From Lepidostoma basale (Eukaryota > Arthropoda > Insecta > Trichoptera > Lepidostomatidae), in NCBI GenBank assembly GCA_022606425.2, contig JAHDVF020000501.1:248001-312000 (forward strand): DNA of 64,000 bases, read 5' to 3'. The notes beneath the pieces were generated by a model, which did not search any database, was not told where the DNA came from, and saw nothing but the letters and a program-made list of their open reading frames with translations. Both the position numbers and the translations under genes were made by a program. Shown one piece after another: positions 20,615-31,027 of this stretch (position 1 is the first letter of the stretch; every line of letters begins with the position of its first letter).

Positions 20615-21010
20615 ATTAACTAACCTTCACGCTGTCTCCCCGAAGGGGTAGGCAGAAAGAATGGACTGCCACACTTTTCTTTCCTGACATATTTCTATCG
20701 CTTCCTCAACATTCATACATCGTGTCATGCACGCGCGTCGTTTTCTCTGACTCCTCGCGTGGCCGACTATATGATTTATTTGATCGTACCACGTTTTTCT
20801 CTGTCTTCCTCTATTTCTAGTTCCATTTACATCGTTAACATATATTATACTTTTTTTAAGAATCTTTCTTCATTCATTCATGCCATTTGTCCAAACCATC
20901 TTAATGATCCTTTCATTATATGGTTCATAACACCATCATTCGCATCGCATTCACTTATTATATTTTCATTCGACACTCTATCATACACAGAGTATCCACA
21001 CATTGGTCTA
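20615..21010 (-). mobile_element. LINE-A 3' end
   Basis: Starts at a short ctaac end, with aaggggtaggcagaaagaat, then minus-strand coding for RRACMTRCMNVEEAIEICQE and upstream blocks to about 21010. Several lesions. Confidence 0.8.
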
Positions 21011-21057
21011 AAAATTACTATTAGTATTATCAAACAATCTGAAAGGTTTGTCTTTTA

Positions 21058-21320
21058 TAGTGACGACCTTCGTGGCCGAGTGGTAAGTGCATTGACTGCC
21101 ACCCCGAAGGTTCCGGGTTCGATTCCCGGCGAGGGCAATGTGATTGTCACACTGTCTTTGGTCTGGTGTAGAATTCACATGACAATAAAATGGTGATAGA
21201 TTAGCTACCTATCACGTGTCACAAAAATCACTATGATAGCTTTAAATACCATTTATATCGATTTGGCTCATGCTGTCATGATGTAAAGAGCGATTTAGCA
21301 AAATAATAATAATAATAATA
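21058..21320 (+). mobile_element. SINE-1, tail type I, full length
   Basis: tRNA-like head: A box variant TGGCCGAGTGG (about 21072), B box GGTTCGATTCC (about 21116). Body cacactgtctttggtctggt and gtagaattcacatgac, then tail type I (atttggctcatgctgtcatg, gagcgatttagc) ending in (AAT)n. Anticodon-loop sequence differs from the copy at 56567, where it resembles tRNA-Gly (TCC). Confidence 0.85.
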
Positions 21321-21361
21321 GTAATTGGAAAATCTATCATATATAAACTATGTCGTTCTAT

Positions 21362-21448
21362 ATAACCTGGATGTAGTCTGCAAGATACAGAGTGGCATGG
21401 AACCAAATGGAGGAAGCCTTTATCCAGGAGTGGACAGAAGAATAAGAT
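21362..21448 (+). mobile_element. LINE-B 3' terminal fragment
   Basis: Encodes ITWM-SARYRVAWNQMEEAFIQEWTEE-like sequence; matches the last 85 bp of LINE-B. Confidence 0.7.
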
Positions 21449-21449
21449 G

Positions 21450-22425
21450 TCGTTCTACTGAATAATGGTTTTGTTTTTAAGCATAGGTACGTACATTTGC
21501 ATTGTTATTATATTTTATATGAGTAATTAGCCAAACATCAATATTGAGAATAGTTAATCCTCCCTTCCCTATGATGGGTATCTTCTACACGTTGCTTCTA
21601 AAAACCATCAATATCTCTATACATATAATAAATACAAGGTAAATATTTTAGGCATTCCTCCATAATATATTAACGCATTGATTTAAAAAATAATATTAAT
21701 AATAATCAGAATTTATCGGGTACATCGGAGGTATTTTGTGAAAATCGAAAACAAACTCGCATATAAACAGCGATTTGAGTGCGTAACACTATATTCGCAT
21801 CTCACTCTTGCATATGTTCTAGCTCAATGTTCTCACTCTCGCCGTCCCGCCGCGCCGGTCGTTGCTTTCGGGCTTGCAACCAGAGCGGACCAAATGTTTT
21901 TTTTAATATTTTTAGCAATTAAATCTCAATTATTATATTTTTACTTAAATTATAATTGTGGCATGGCTTAAATTATAATAATATTAATTATAATAGCTAT
22001 GAATGTTCCAATTTTTCCGATTTAAAATCGCTAATTTTTTAACGCGTACTGACTACCCTACACCGAAACGCGCGTTTTTATTTTAGCACCGTAAGGGAAA
22101 GGTTAAAAAGAAACCCAAATCACATACGAGTATGAACAGCTTATTTATTTAGATACCTATATTCTGGACTTTCTTTTCTGTATTAATAGCTTTATAAGCA
22201 AACAATTTATATTGACTATCCAACATGCAAAACACGAGTTCTCTGCTGTGTGCAGTCTGCTAGCAGATCATCATTTCAGTTTACAGAACCCAGTCTCATT
22301 TTCACGTCATAACGAGCTGGGACGATCTTGACCCCAGTCCCATAGAGCGCCAGAGTACTCCGGCATGCTCTGGAGGACTAATATTAGAGAAGAAAGCATT
22401 TATTTAAGATAAATAAGCTAATAAA
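21450..22425. other. Single-copy stretch with two GC-richer patches
   Basis: Patches at 21730-21905 (cgccgtcccgccgcgccggt) and 22230-22385 (acgagctgggacgatcttga, ctccggcatgctctggagga). No repeat match, no convincing gene. The rest is AT-rich. Confidence 0.4.
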
Positions 22426-22429
22426 TAAA

Positions 22430-22965
22430 ATTGGACTGAGCTGAGCAGCTTTCGGAAACATGAGTTACATCCAAAAAAACGGTAAATACCGATCAACCTG
22501 AAACGAAAAGTCTATAAAACCTACGTTCTGCCAGTTGGTACTTATGGTCTTGAAACTGTTAGATTGTCCAAACAAAGTGCCGAAAAACTACGAGTGATCC
22601 AAAGAGTCATGGAAAGAGCCATGTTAGGAATAAGCTAAGAGACATAATCAGAAACGATACGGTGAGAGTAAAAACAAAGGTCACTGACTTCATCCACCGG
22701 GTGGCGACTCTAAAATGGCAATGGGCAGGTCACGTAGCCAGAAGCTCAGACAAAAAGTGGACAAGAAGACTGCTGACTTGGAGACCGTGGACGGCGAAGA
22801 GAAGTGCAGGGTGACCGCTGACTACGGTGGAAGGATGATCTAAACAGACACGTCGGAATAACCTGGATGCAGTCTGCACAGGACAGAGTGACATGGAAGC
22901 AAATGGAGGAGGCCTTTGTCCAGGAGTGGACGGGAATAAGCTGAGGAAGAAGAAGAAGAAGAGAA
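22430..22965 (+). mobile_element. LINE-B 3' end, plus strand
   Basis: Covers from the AAFGNM-type block to the (GAA)n tail at 22945-22962, including the coding block ATLKWQWAGHVARSSDKKWTRRLLTWRPW. Stops and frameshifts are present (for example a stop after GISL). Confidence 0.85.
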
Positions 22966-22984
22966 ATAAGATTAAAAAAAAACA

Positions 22985-23132
22985 TATATGTTATCTCCAA
23001 ATATTTAGCAGTAGCGTTAAAAGCGTACTGCTTTACGGATGTGAGATTTGGAAATCTAACGCGAACGTTATTGGAAAACTCCAGGTGTTTATAAATAGGT
23101 GCTTTTGCTCAATTATTATTTATTATTAAACA
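22985..23132 (+). mobile_element. LINE-D fragment (thumb-side block)
   Basis: Encodes LQIFSSSVKSVLLYGCEIWKSNANVIGKLQVFINRCFC in blocks. Same block at 48312-48440 and, on minus, near 29870-30000. Confidence 0.75.
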
Positions 23133-23580
23133 GTCCTAACATATGCCTCGGAGACTTGGATGCTCACTAAACGGGATGAAAATAAAATAAACTGCTTCGA
23201 AAGGAAGATTCTCCGCAGAATCTTCGGACCCATTAAGGATGGTCAGACGTGGAGTAGGAGATACAACACAGAGCTCTACGATCTATACCAGGACGTCAGC
23301 GTGGTCAAGTTAATAAAGATTAACAGACTGCGCTGGCTAGGGCATCGCATGGGAGATCCGGAGCCCCCCAAAAGAGTGTCGTATGACAATCCAACAGGGC
23401 GAAGAAGCATTGGTAGGCCTAGACAGCGATGGCTGGATAGAGTTAAAGCAACAGGCCTCACTTGGGATGATTTTAGGCATCAGGCATGCGATAGAGTCGG
23501 GTGGAGAAGGTTCCTTGAGGCCCTATGCACCACGGAAGTGTGACAAGATAAAAAGAAGAAGAAGAAGAGACATGAAAAAG
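23130..23580 (+). pseudogene. LINE-C/D C-terminal open frame
   Basis: A 127-codon open frame encodes MLTKRDENKINCFERKILRR, IFGPIKDGQTWSRRYNTELY, RLRWLGHRMGDPEPPKRVSY, GRRSIGRPRQRWLDRVKATG and DDFRHQACDRVGWRRFLEAL-CTTEV, then a (GAA)n tail (23551-23570). The first part resembles LINE-C (compare RILGPVNDGEGW at 7715-7985); the last part is the LINE-D end (29428). This looks like a chimeric or intermediate family. No frame break in 381 bases. Confidence 0.8.
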
Positions 23581-23644
23581 CACAGACAAAATGTAAACAT
23601 TTTATATCATTCTCGGTTCATTTACTGAAATTTAGTATCCTTTA

Positions 23645-24350
23645 ATACTAACTAACTAACTAACCATCACGCCGTTTCCCCGGAGGAACAGGCAGCGAGG
23701 TTAGACCGCCATACTGCTCTGTCCTGACATACCGCTCTAGATTCCTCTGCATTCATAAATTCCAACATTAGATTTTTTCGACTTCGAATGTAATAATTTG
23801 ATCATGCCATACTTTTCTTGGTCTTCTTGGTCCACGGTTTCTCTTTCTACTCACACTGTTTGTGTATAACGTTTTAACCATTATTCTCTCGTCCACTCGT
23901 TTCATATGTTCAAACCATTTCAGGAATCCTATTTTAATTTTACTCATGATGCCGCACAGAGGCCCTTCGAAGTTCTTCTGTATTGAAAGCGATCCGTCTT
24001 TTAAATGAGGTTGCAAAAGAGATAGACCTCTTTGGATGCAATTATGGCGAATTCGTGAATACCCTTACGATAAGGGCAGCAAGGAAATAACTTGCACTTT
24101 CCTATTCATAAGGTTCTATGTACGAGTATGTTTCCTTTGACATTCTTTTTTTCGCCCTTTACTTTTCGCCGTAAGGAGTTTTTTCAACAAAATAATTATA
24201 ATAATAATAAAAATAATTTTATCATTTTCTTGTCAGCTCCAGACTTCACTTTCATATATAAGGGTTGGCACTAGAATTCCATCATAGAATATTTGCTTTA
24301 GTGGATATATTTATATTTGCAGTGAACTTTGAGAGCGCCTTGAATTGCTT
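23645..24350 (-). mobile_element. LINE-A2 3' end, interrupted
   Basis: Starts with (CTAA)n at 23649-23664 and the 3' block ccatcacgccgtttccccgg. Coding blocks follow to about 23965 (KIKIGFLKWFEHMKRVDERIMVK). LINE-A2 resumes at about 24235 (cagactt...catatataagggttggcac). The 270 bp between are foreign AT-rich sequence, so an insertion or replacement split the copy. Confidence 0.7.
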
Positions 24351-24354
24351 TTAA

Positions 24355-24640
24355 AACGTTAAAAAGGCTTCAATTTGAATTATTTTGTTCCCTCCGTGAA
24401 ATTGCGTCCACCTTGAAGATAATAATATCTGGTCCGCCATACACGGGGTATACTGCAAATTGAAAACACGTACGGTCCATTCCTCGGTAATTCCTGTGTT
24501 CTGCGCAGTGGGCGCGATGGCGGGCCGCGCATGTGTAAACAGCCAATCAGGCGTTAGCATCTGCCGGGCTGATGCGACCGTGGCACAGGTCACCACGTTA
24601 CGGCCACGTATCATTATGGCTACACGTGTCTAAGGGCTGT
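24355..24640. other. GC-richer single-copy island
   Basis: Contains ggtccgccatacacggggta, gtgggcgcgatggcgggccg and gtggcacaggtcaccacgtt. No repeat match. A minus frame of 87 codons lacks recognisable motifs. Confidence 0.4.
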
Positions 24641-24769
24641 TCACTCCTTTAAGGGCTAATAATATCTTAGTTAAAGCGTCCAGTGAAGAGGAACACGCCT
24701 TGAAATGTTATTATATGAAATTAAAGATAATAACGTGCAATAATTTTTCAGAAATATGATAGAATGTCT

Positions 24770-25345
24770 AATGATGAAGTAAGAAAGAAATGTTAGGCGG
24801 ATGAATGCGTGATAAATAAAATTAGAAAGGGTCACTAAGATGGTTTGGACATATGGAACGAATGGATGAGAAAAGAATGGTTAAACAGATATATACAATG
24901 GGAAAAGAAGTCGAGGAAGGCCAAGATAGACATTACTGAAAGGCGGCCATGTTCGAAGTAGGAACAATCGACGAGGGTGCATGTCACGATGAAGAATGAA
25001 TAGTAAAAAAAATATATGTTAACAAAGTAAATGGAACTAGAAATAGAGGAAAAAGTGGCATGATGAAATAAATCCAATATCGAATGTCGGCCACGTGAGG
25101 AGTCAGAGAAATCGACGCGCGTGCATGACACGATGTATGAATATTGAGGAAGCGAGAGGGTCACCAAGATGGTTTGGACATATGGAACGTTAAAAAGATA
25201 TATACAAGTAGTGTGAATGGGAAAAGATGTAGAGAAAGGCCAAGGAAGACATGGCATGACCAAATTTATCAACAATCGACGAGCGTGCATGTCACGATGT
25301 GTGAATTCAGAAGAGGCGCGAGAATTATGTCAGGATAGAACAATG
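24770..25345 (+). mobile_element. LINE-A/A2 mosaic
   Basis: At least three joined pieces: SLRWFGHMERMDEKRMVKQIY-like (24815-24900), RSRNNRRGCMSR-like (24950-24990), a LINE-A piece (25060-25150), and another SPRWFGHMER / RCRERPRKTWHDQI / RRACMSRC-NSEEARELCQDR piece (25150-25345). Internal deletions keep the order roughly 5' to 3'. Confidence 0.7.
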
Positions 25346-25700
25346 TGATAAAGAAAATCAGACGGCAGAACTAAAACGAAGAATCGGACTAAGTTGGGCT
25401 GCCTTTGGGAAACTGGGATACATATTAAAAAATATAAAAAAACACCCATCAACTTGAAAAGGAAAGTATATGAAGCTTGTGTTCTGCCAGTAAGTACATA
25501 TGGTCTTGAAACTGCCACTCTGACAAAGCACAGTGCAGAGAGACTAAGAGTCATGCAGCGAGCGATGGAGAGAGCCATGCTAGGCCTGTCCCTTAGAGAT
25601 TGAGTCAGGAACGAAACGGTGAAGGATAAAACAAGAGTTACAGATGTGATCCTCCAGGTGACGACTTTAGGAGGAGTTGGTAGAAGACAGTTGTCCTAGA
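25345..25700 (+). mobile_element. LINE-B subfamily fragment
   Basis: Encodes TAELKRRIGLSWAAFGKLGY, NLKRKVYEACVLPVSTYGLETATLTKHSAERLRVMQRAMERAMLGLSLRD in blocks, then a TGA. More divergent from the other LINE-B copies, so a separate subfamily. Confidence 0.75.
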
Positions 25701-25736
25701 TCAGAAATACAAGTTGTTATATAATATTTGTGGTAG

Positions 25737-25830
25737 CATGTAATTGGCCTTGTTTTGTTGTCTCTGTGTGTTTATATTAATATACTGTATTTGATGTTTG
25801 TTACCCTCAATAATAATAAAATAATAATTA
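25737..25830. repeat. Short dispersed repeat
   Basis: Matches 11571-11660 (ttgtctctgtgtgtttatat, gtttgttaccctcaataata). Confidence 0.45.
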
Positions 25831-26078
25831 AATAAAACGATGTTTTTTAACTACTTCCATTTTTTTTTTATACAACAGGTTTTTTTGATCCTATTACTGT
25901 ATACAATTTACATAAATTTTACATGCATTTTACATACATTTTAAAATACATGTTAAAATAAAACAATTAAAATAAAATAAAACAATATTTAACAGTTGTG
26001 GTATGTACCTACTCGTATATGTTCCTTAAAGGACGTATAGGTCATTTGGAAAATGTCCACATCGACTGACACCTCATT

Positions 26079-26440
26079 CTAGAGCACCATACCCCGAGTC
26101 ATTGTATGCTGCGCCAAGACATTTGTCCTGCTATGCGGTATGCACAACAGATCGTGTCTTCTAGCGCGAGCATACCTGTCCGGTGCATTGAGGCCATAAC
26201 ACTCTAAGAGGTATGGGCTATCAATGAGGTTACGGAGTATTTTAAATCCTAAGATCATCAATGTACCTTGTCTTCTTGATTCGAGACTGCGGTACTCTGT
26301 GTTAATCAATAGATCATTGTGGTGCATAAACCTCGGATATACCCCATTCATCCGCATGTAGAGGTATCTCAGAATTTTTTTCTGGATTTGTTCTAATACC
26401 TCCACATACTTCTGGTCTGACTGGTCTGGTACACAGACTA
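26079..26440 (-). mobile_element. LINE-F coding fragment
   Basis: Minus strand, 108 open codons: VLEQIQKKILRYLYMRMNGVY, RSLESRRQGTLMILGFKILRN, LLECYGLNAPDRYARARRHD. It is a C-terminal region of a jockey/CR1-like polyprotein. A short matching piece is at 61917-61975. Confidence 0.75.
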
Positions 26441-26479
26441 GTCTGTCGATGCCAGCGAGCCTGGCGAAACCGGTTGCTG
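26439..26479 (+). ncRNA. Hammerhead ribozyme candidate (P7)
   Basis: CTGTCGA (26443-26449; A6 is T), T, helix II GCCAG-CGAGC-CTGGC (five perfect pairs), GAAAC (26466-26470), CG, GTT (26473-26475), GCTGTC. Confidence 0.5.
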
Positions 26480-26560
26480 TCTAAATAAAGACAAAAGTGG
26501 AAGTAGTTAAAAAACATCGTTTTATTTAATTATTATTTAAAATGAACTTCCATCAAGAGA

Positions 26561-27215
26561 TTTCAGTAAAACAATTAGAAGAATTATGCTGTTGATAATT
26601 GTGTAACACATAATAACATATTATTTTACATTTCATTCTAATAAATGCACTGATTGTATCTTCAACGCTTAAACTGATATTGTTAGACCAGGTAGTTCAC
26701 ATTACGCAGGTGATAAAGTGTCTCTATTAAAAAGACTTAAACATTAGCCCAGGTGCTCGAATGCCGTAATAACTATTGTAAGAACAATCCATAAAATATA
26801 ACGACCACGTAATTCTGTAACACTTCATAATACGTACTGTCTCATTAATTTTCCACAAGGAAAGGCATCGCCCGAATCATCACCTTCAGTGCACGCGGCC
26901 ACGTATGGAGCAGTTTCGCTTATGGGCGAATATGTTCGCCTCGCTTATGGGCGAATATGTTCGCCTCGCGCTCTGAATTATAGTGAGCCAACACATCAGC
27001 GAGAACGTCGCGAGGGGAGGTTAAATTTTATGATTATTACCCCGTTTAACGCAAAATAACGTGTGATATAAGCTGGATTCTCGCGATCTCTGTGTGGGCT
27101 CTGTTGAATAGGTAATTTTTATAACACAATAGAAGCATAATAAGTAATAGTTAATTGTGTATAATTAAACAAGACACATCAAAATATAATTTAAATTTAT
27201 ATATTTTTAATATTA
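26561..27215. other. Single-copy stretch with island 26860-27065
   Basis: The island holds gtgcacgcggccacgtatgg and a 25-bp tandem duplication (26917-26966). The remainder is AT-rich with no features. Confidence 0.4.
26917..26966. repeat. 25-bp tandem duplication with hairpin
   Basis: Two identical 25-bp units, each containing GGCGAA-TATG-TTCGCC, a perfect 6-bp hairpin. Unit 1 is 26917-26941, unit 2 is 26942-26966. Confidence 0.9.
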
Positions 27216-27219
27216 TAAA

Positions 27220-27591
27220 TCGGTACCAATTTGGCAAAAGGTCCCAACTGCTTTTTTTTATGAATTTTACAGGAGAGCAGAAATAAGATTTTTACATTAT
27301 AATATTTTGATTATTTATAAAAATGTTACTTGTGTTCCAAATTGTTTATTTTAAATGTCAATTTACGTAGCATAACGCTATCTACAAGATATATCAGTAA
27401 CTAAATTAAAAAAAAACGTAAATGTATTTTTTTTAAATGGGGGTTGAATGCAATTGTACATAAAAAAATGTAAAAAAGTACAGCTCTAACGTTTTGTCAA
27501 AACATAAAGTGTGCAAAAATAATAATGATGGTATATTTAACTCAATTTAAAAAAAAAACGCATCTGGGACCTTTTGCCAAATAAGTACCGA
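27220..27591. mobile_element. MITE with about 40-bp terminal inverted repeats
   Basis: Left end tcggtaccaatttggcaaaa with ggtcccaactg; right end complement tcggtacttatttggcaaaa with ggtcccagatg. 372 bp, non-coding. No clear target duplication, so superfamily unassigned. Confidence 0.75.
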
Positions 27592-27819
27592 AAAAATGTA
27601 TGACTTCCGTAAAATAAAATGAAAGGCATCAAACAATTGATGTTAGCAAAGCTTTAAAATATATGGTATTAGTATTTTATTACTTTTTCTTAGTAGGAGT
27701 AACGTATATATAAAATAAATAAATTGAAATATGGAATATGTATGTAGTTTTTTTTTCATTTAATTTTGAATGATTTAGGCAGCTCGTTTCCATCATTTTG
27801 AAATAAAACTAAATGATGA

Positions 27820-28020
27820 ATTTTATGAATTAAAACGCTGTTTTTCCTCATTTGAGTTTATTTTTCTCGATATGTGTCGAAGACTTACATCTTCACCATC
27901 GAGAGAGAACGATATAACGATATAATGTTCTCCCGATGATGAAGGTGTAAACCTTCGAAACGTGTCGAGAAAAATAATCTCAAAAGTCTAAAAAACAGTG
28001 TTTTAATTCATAAAAATTTA
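27820..28020. repeat. P1 fold-back element
   Basis: Left arm ttgagtttatttttctcgat mirrors the right arm with cgagaaaaataatctcaaaa. The left ribozyme is decayed (GACAC for GAAAC); the right one is intact. Confidence 0.8.
27928..27971 (+). ncRNA. Hammerhead ribozyme candidate (P1), best of family
   Basis: Helix I TTCTC (27928-27932) with GAGAA (27967-27971), all five pairs. CCGATGA (27933-27939), T, helix II GAAGG-TGTAAA-CCTTC (five pairs), GAAAC (27957-27961), GT, GTC (27964-27966). Only U4 (C here) departs from the CUGANGA consensus. Confidence 0.7.
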
Positions 28021-28059
28021 TAAAACTAAATACATATTTTTTCTTTGTTATATATAATG

Positions 28060-28250
28060 CTCGGAATGCTCGGAACAAATACTTTACAGCTTCGAAGAGA
28101 TGGGCATTTCATTACCCATTTCTTTACATTAATCAGGGGATATTTCGAGAACTCGGCCGTGCTAGAGGGTGTTGGTCTTTTTGTCCCTGATAGATTTCTC
28201 CGAGAGCGACAGCTCAGATTGTTTTACCTTCCGGCTGATTGTTAAAACCG
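28060..28250 (+). mobile_element. LINE-G fragment
   Basis: Encodes LGMLGTNTLQLRRDGHFITHF and IRGYFENSAVLEGVGLFVPD, RFLRERQLRLFYLPAD, then a break. Matches 31858-32040 on the other strand. Confidence 0.8.
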
Positions 28251-28275
28251 CGATCGAAACAGTAATATAATAATT

Positions 28276-28528
28276 CGCACGTTGAAAACAAAAGTGACAC
28301 TATACAAAAATCTCAATTTTTCAGTACGGTCATTTAAAGTTTTTGTGAGGTCAATAACCTGACTGTGAGTAGAAATATATCTAATGTTGTTGTTTTATAT
28401 ATTAGTTTAGATATTATTCTATCAGAATCTAGTTGATTTTAATTAGGTTAATAAGCAGGCAAAACTTTAAATGACCGTACTGAAAAATTGAGATTTTTGT
28501 ATAGTGTCACTTTTGTTTTCAACGTGCG
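28276..28528. repeat. Palindrome with about 65-bp arms
   Basis: cgcacgttgaaaacaaaagt at the left and acttttgttttcaacgtgcg at the right are exact complements; the match continues through ttcagtacggtcatttaaag. A 100-bp spacer lies between. No hammerhead core. Confidence 0.85.
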
Positions 28529-28734
28529 ATATGATCTCAAATGAAAAAAAAATGGAAAATTCGAATTATTTCAAATAAGGAAGTTCCCATATATTATAAC
28601 AGCAGTAACACGTCAAAATATCCACGAATTTATCGATTCAATCAGATAAACTCATGGGTTGAGGTATACTCGTACGTGTATTGAAAACGTTTTTAAGCAG
28701 TATCTACCTGTGTATGTATATAACCCGGAGTTTT

Positions 28735-28995
28735 CCAATATAAGATCGAACAGTAACCTGATTATTGCATCAGCCCGCATTCCGCAGAGCAGATCTCCTC
28801 AGCATGGAGCCCACTTCACGATTCTCGAGTGAGGCTGAGATTGGATTGCCCATCTGAGCCTTTTAGCGGCTTATAGGGGGCGTGGGGCCGGTGGTAATCA
28901 CAGCACCCATCACCCGACACATTTCAACGGCCCGCGATACCCGGAGCCCTGTAGCCAGCGCTGAAAAGTGATTGTTTCTGATTGTGTAATAGGTA
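28735..28995. other. GC-richer single-copy island
   Basis: Contains ggagcccacttcacgattct, ggggcgtggggccggtggta and cggcccgcgatacccggagc. No repeat or coding match. Confidence 0.4.
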
Positions 28996-29129
28996 CTATA
29001 TCCTCGTTCGTATGATTTAACCCCGCAAGACCTAGGAAAGAATTAGCGGAATATTCTTATAGTGTAAATGTGATTTCTTCAATTAAAAAAACTTCCTTAA
29101 ACCAATTATTTTCTAATAGTAAATGCCCA

Positions 29130-29345
29130 AATAATCCAGTACAACTTTGAAAGACTCATAAACGGCTAGGAAAATCGACCACCGGTCAATTTAGGTCACT
29201 GACTGGCCTCTCAATAGCTGCAGCCTAAAGGCTGACTGGTGACAGGGGTGCCCTGGCGAGCAATGGTGAATGGTTTACGGGATGGACATGATCACTAGTC
29301 ATGAGGAATACGACTACAGAAGAACAGGTTCCCAAACGTTGCCTA
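29130..29345 (+). mobile_element. LINE-L 3' end
   Basis: actggcctctcaatagctgc, ggtttacgggatggacatga and tcatgaggaatacgactaca match 53110-53225. Non-coding 3' portion. Confidence 0.6.
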
Positions 29346-29399
29346 TCACTGCGGCGAATGCTTTCTCGCCAAAGTGATTTCCTGGGACGTGGTCTCCAC

Positions 29400-30060
29400 T
29401 TGCTTTCTTCTTCTTCGTTTTGTCCTGTCACTCCTCCGTGGTGCATAGGGCCTCAAGGAACCTTCTCCACCCGACTCTATCGCATTCCTGATGCCTAACA
29501 TCATCCCAAGTGAGGCCTGCTGCCTTAACCTCGTCCTGCAGGGCTTCTCTCCAGGTGGCTCTAGGTCTGCCTCGTTTCCCCTCTCCCTCCATAGGGGACC
29601 AGTCTAGTGCGCCCTGAGCGATGCAGGCTGGGTTCCGTCTCAGAGTGTGACCGATCCACTGCCGTTTGCGTCTAGTGACTTGTTCTCTAATTGGCTTTTC
29701 GTATGCCATGGTCTAGAGATTGCCATTTGACACTGTTTGGGGCCAATAGATCTTGAATATTGAGCAAAGGCACCTATTTATAAACACCTAGAGTTTTCCA
29801 ATAACGTCCGCGGTAGATTTCTAAGTCTCACATCCGTACAGCAGTACGCTTAACGCTACTGCTGAATATTTGGAGCTTTAGATTTCTTGAAATGATAATG
29901 GAACGCCATACAGGGCAAAGCATAGCGAAAGCTCCCCTTGCCTTGTTGAGTCTGCTGGCTACATCTTCATCCGTACCTCCCGAGCCTGCTATCATACTAC
30001 CGAGGTAGCAAAAACTGGTCATGGCTTTTCTACTCCAGGGCGGCTTGCCTACTCCACGGT
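29400..30060 (-). mobile_element. LINE-D C-terminus in two blocks
   Basis: Minus strand: MTSFCYLGSMIAGSGGTDED, VASRLNKARGAFAMLCPVWRS (30022-29880), a damaged middle, then MAYEKPIREQVTRRKRQWIG, HTLRRNPACIAQGALDWSPM, KRGRPRATWREALQDEVKAAG, CDRVGWRRFLEALCTTEE (29709-29428) and a (GAA)n end (TTC run 29407-29418). FCYLGS is the usual post-palm motif of RTE-type polyproteins. Confidence 0.85.
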
Positions 30061-30114
30061 TTCCGTAGAGGTTACCTCACTTTTACTGGTGAGTTGAGGT
30101 TTTGTTAGACCCAG

Positions 30115-30300
30115 CTTATTAATATGGAGGCCATGGGAAGAGAAAAGAGACATCGATCGATCCAAAAAACATGGGCCGACGATATAAATCCAGTTGGAGG
30201 AAAAATATGGATAAGAGAAGCGGAAGATAGAAAAAATGGAGACAATTTAATGAGGCCTACTAGAAAAATGACAAGAAGGAACAAAAATGCATAAATAGAA
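30115..30300 (+). mobile_element. LINE-N 3' end
   Basis: Encodes GREKRHRSIQKTWADDINPVGGK and IREAEDRK, WRQFNEAY-like sequence: the common RGRPxKRWADDI...RxAxDRxxWxxxxEAY terminus of non-LTR polyproteins. Confidence 0.55.
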
Positions 30301-30965
30301 TAAAAATATCAGTTTGAAGTATTATATAAATCATAAAATTATGTTTCAGGATGCGAGAGGTTAAAATCTTGATTCGCATCTTCCTACACTTTGAGTAGAA
30401 ATTCGCAACATAGTAGTACTTAATAATTAGTTTAGGTAGGTAGGTACTATATGAAATAAAATAAAGGTAAATTGAATATTTATACCTAACCAGTAGATTC
30501 TACGTAGGTCCTCTTAGAGTGGAGTAATTATTGCGTATCTTCGTAGATATTCGAGGTTTTGATGACACATGGATGAAATTTGTGGTCAAGTCAGATAAAC
30601 ATTTTAAAACATGAATGAAAATGTGTGTTCCAACGTAAGGAGAGAGAAAGGTAACCCAATTTGAAAAAGAAAATGAAATATGCACACCTTTAGGTTTCAA
30701 TGTATATATTTCTACATATGTGTAGTACCAATGTAAGATTTGAAAGTTATCTCCATATGTATCTACAATCATACAAACTTTTTCTTTCACTGTAAAAACT
30801 TACTACAAAAAATTAAATCGCCAATCTTTCTAGCAATTAAATTTACATTAAATAAATGCGGACTCGTTTTGATAGATAGCTCTGATATAGGTATATCAAT
30901 CATAAATGGTTAGGTAGGTACTTGCATATGTGTATACGTACTTGCATATGTATATTTAGTTTGTG
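30301..30965. other. No recognised feature
   Basis: AT-rich single-copy sequence. A 96-codon minus frame at 30500-30790 shows no known motif. Confidence 0.4.
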
Positions 30966-31027
30966 TTATCAAATCAAATCAAATCAGTTTATTTCATTAA
31001 TAGAAATTACATAATTAAGGTTTAAGG

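Larger units (their letters stand above)
25820..26560. repeat. P7 fold-back arms enclosing LINE-F
   Basis: Left arm aacgatgttttttaactact (25838-25857) and right arm agtagttaaaaaacatcgtt (26503-26522) are complements 650 bp apart. Between them lie SINE-1 tail-like sequence, AT-rich DNA and the LINE-F fragment. In the intact P7 at 36370-36645 the arms are only about 100 bp apart. Confidence 0.65.

Noticed and set aside
30500..30790. 96-codon minus frame
   Set aside because: No motif, no codon pattern, no repeat or splice evidence.
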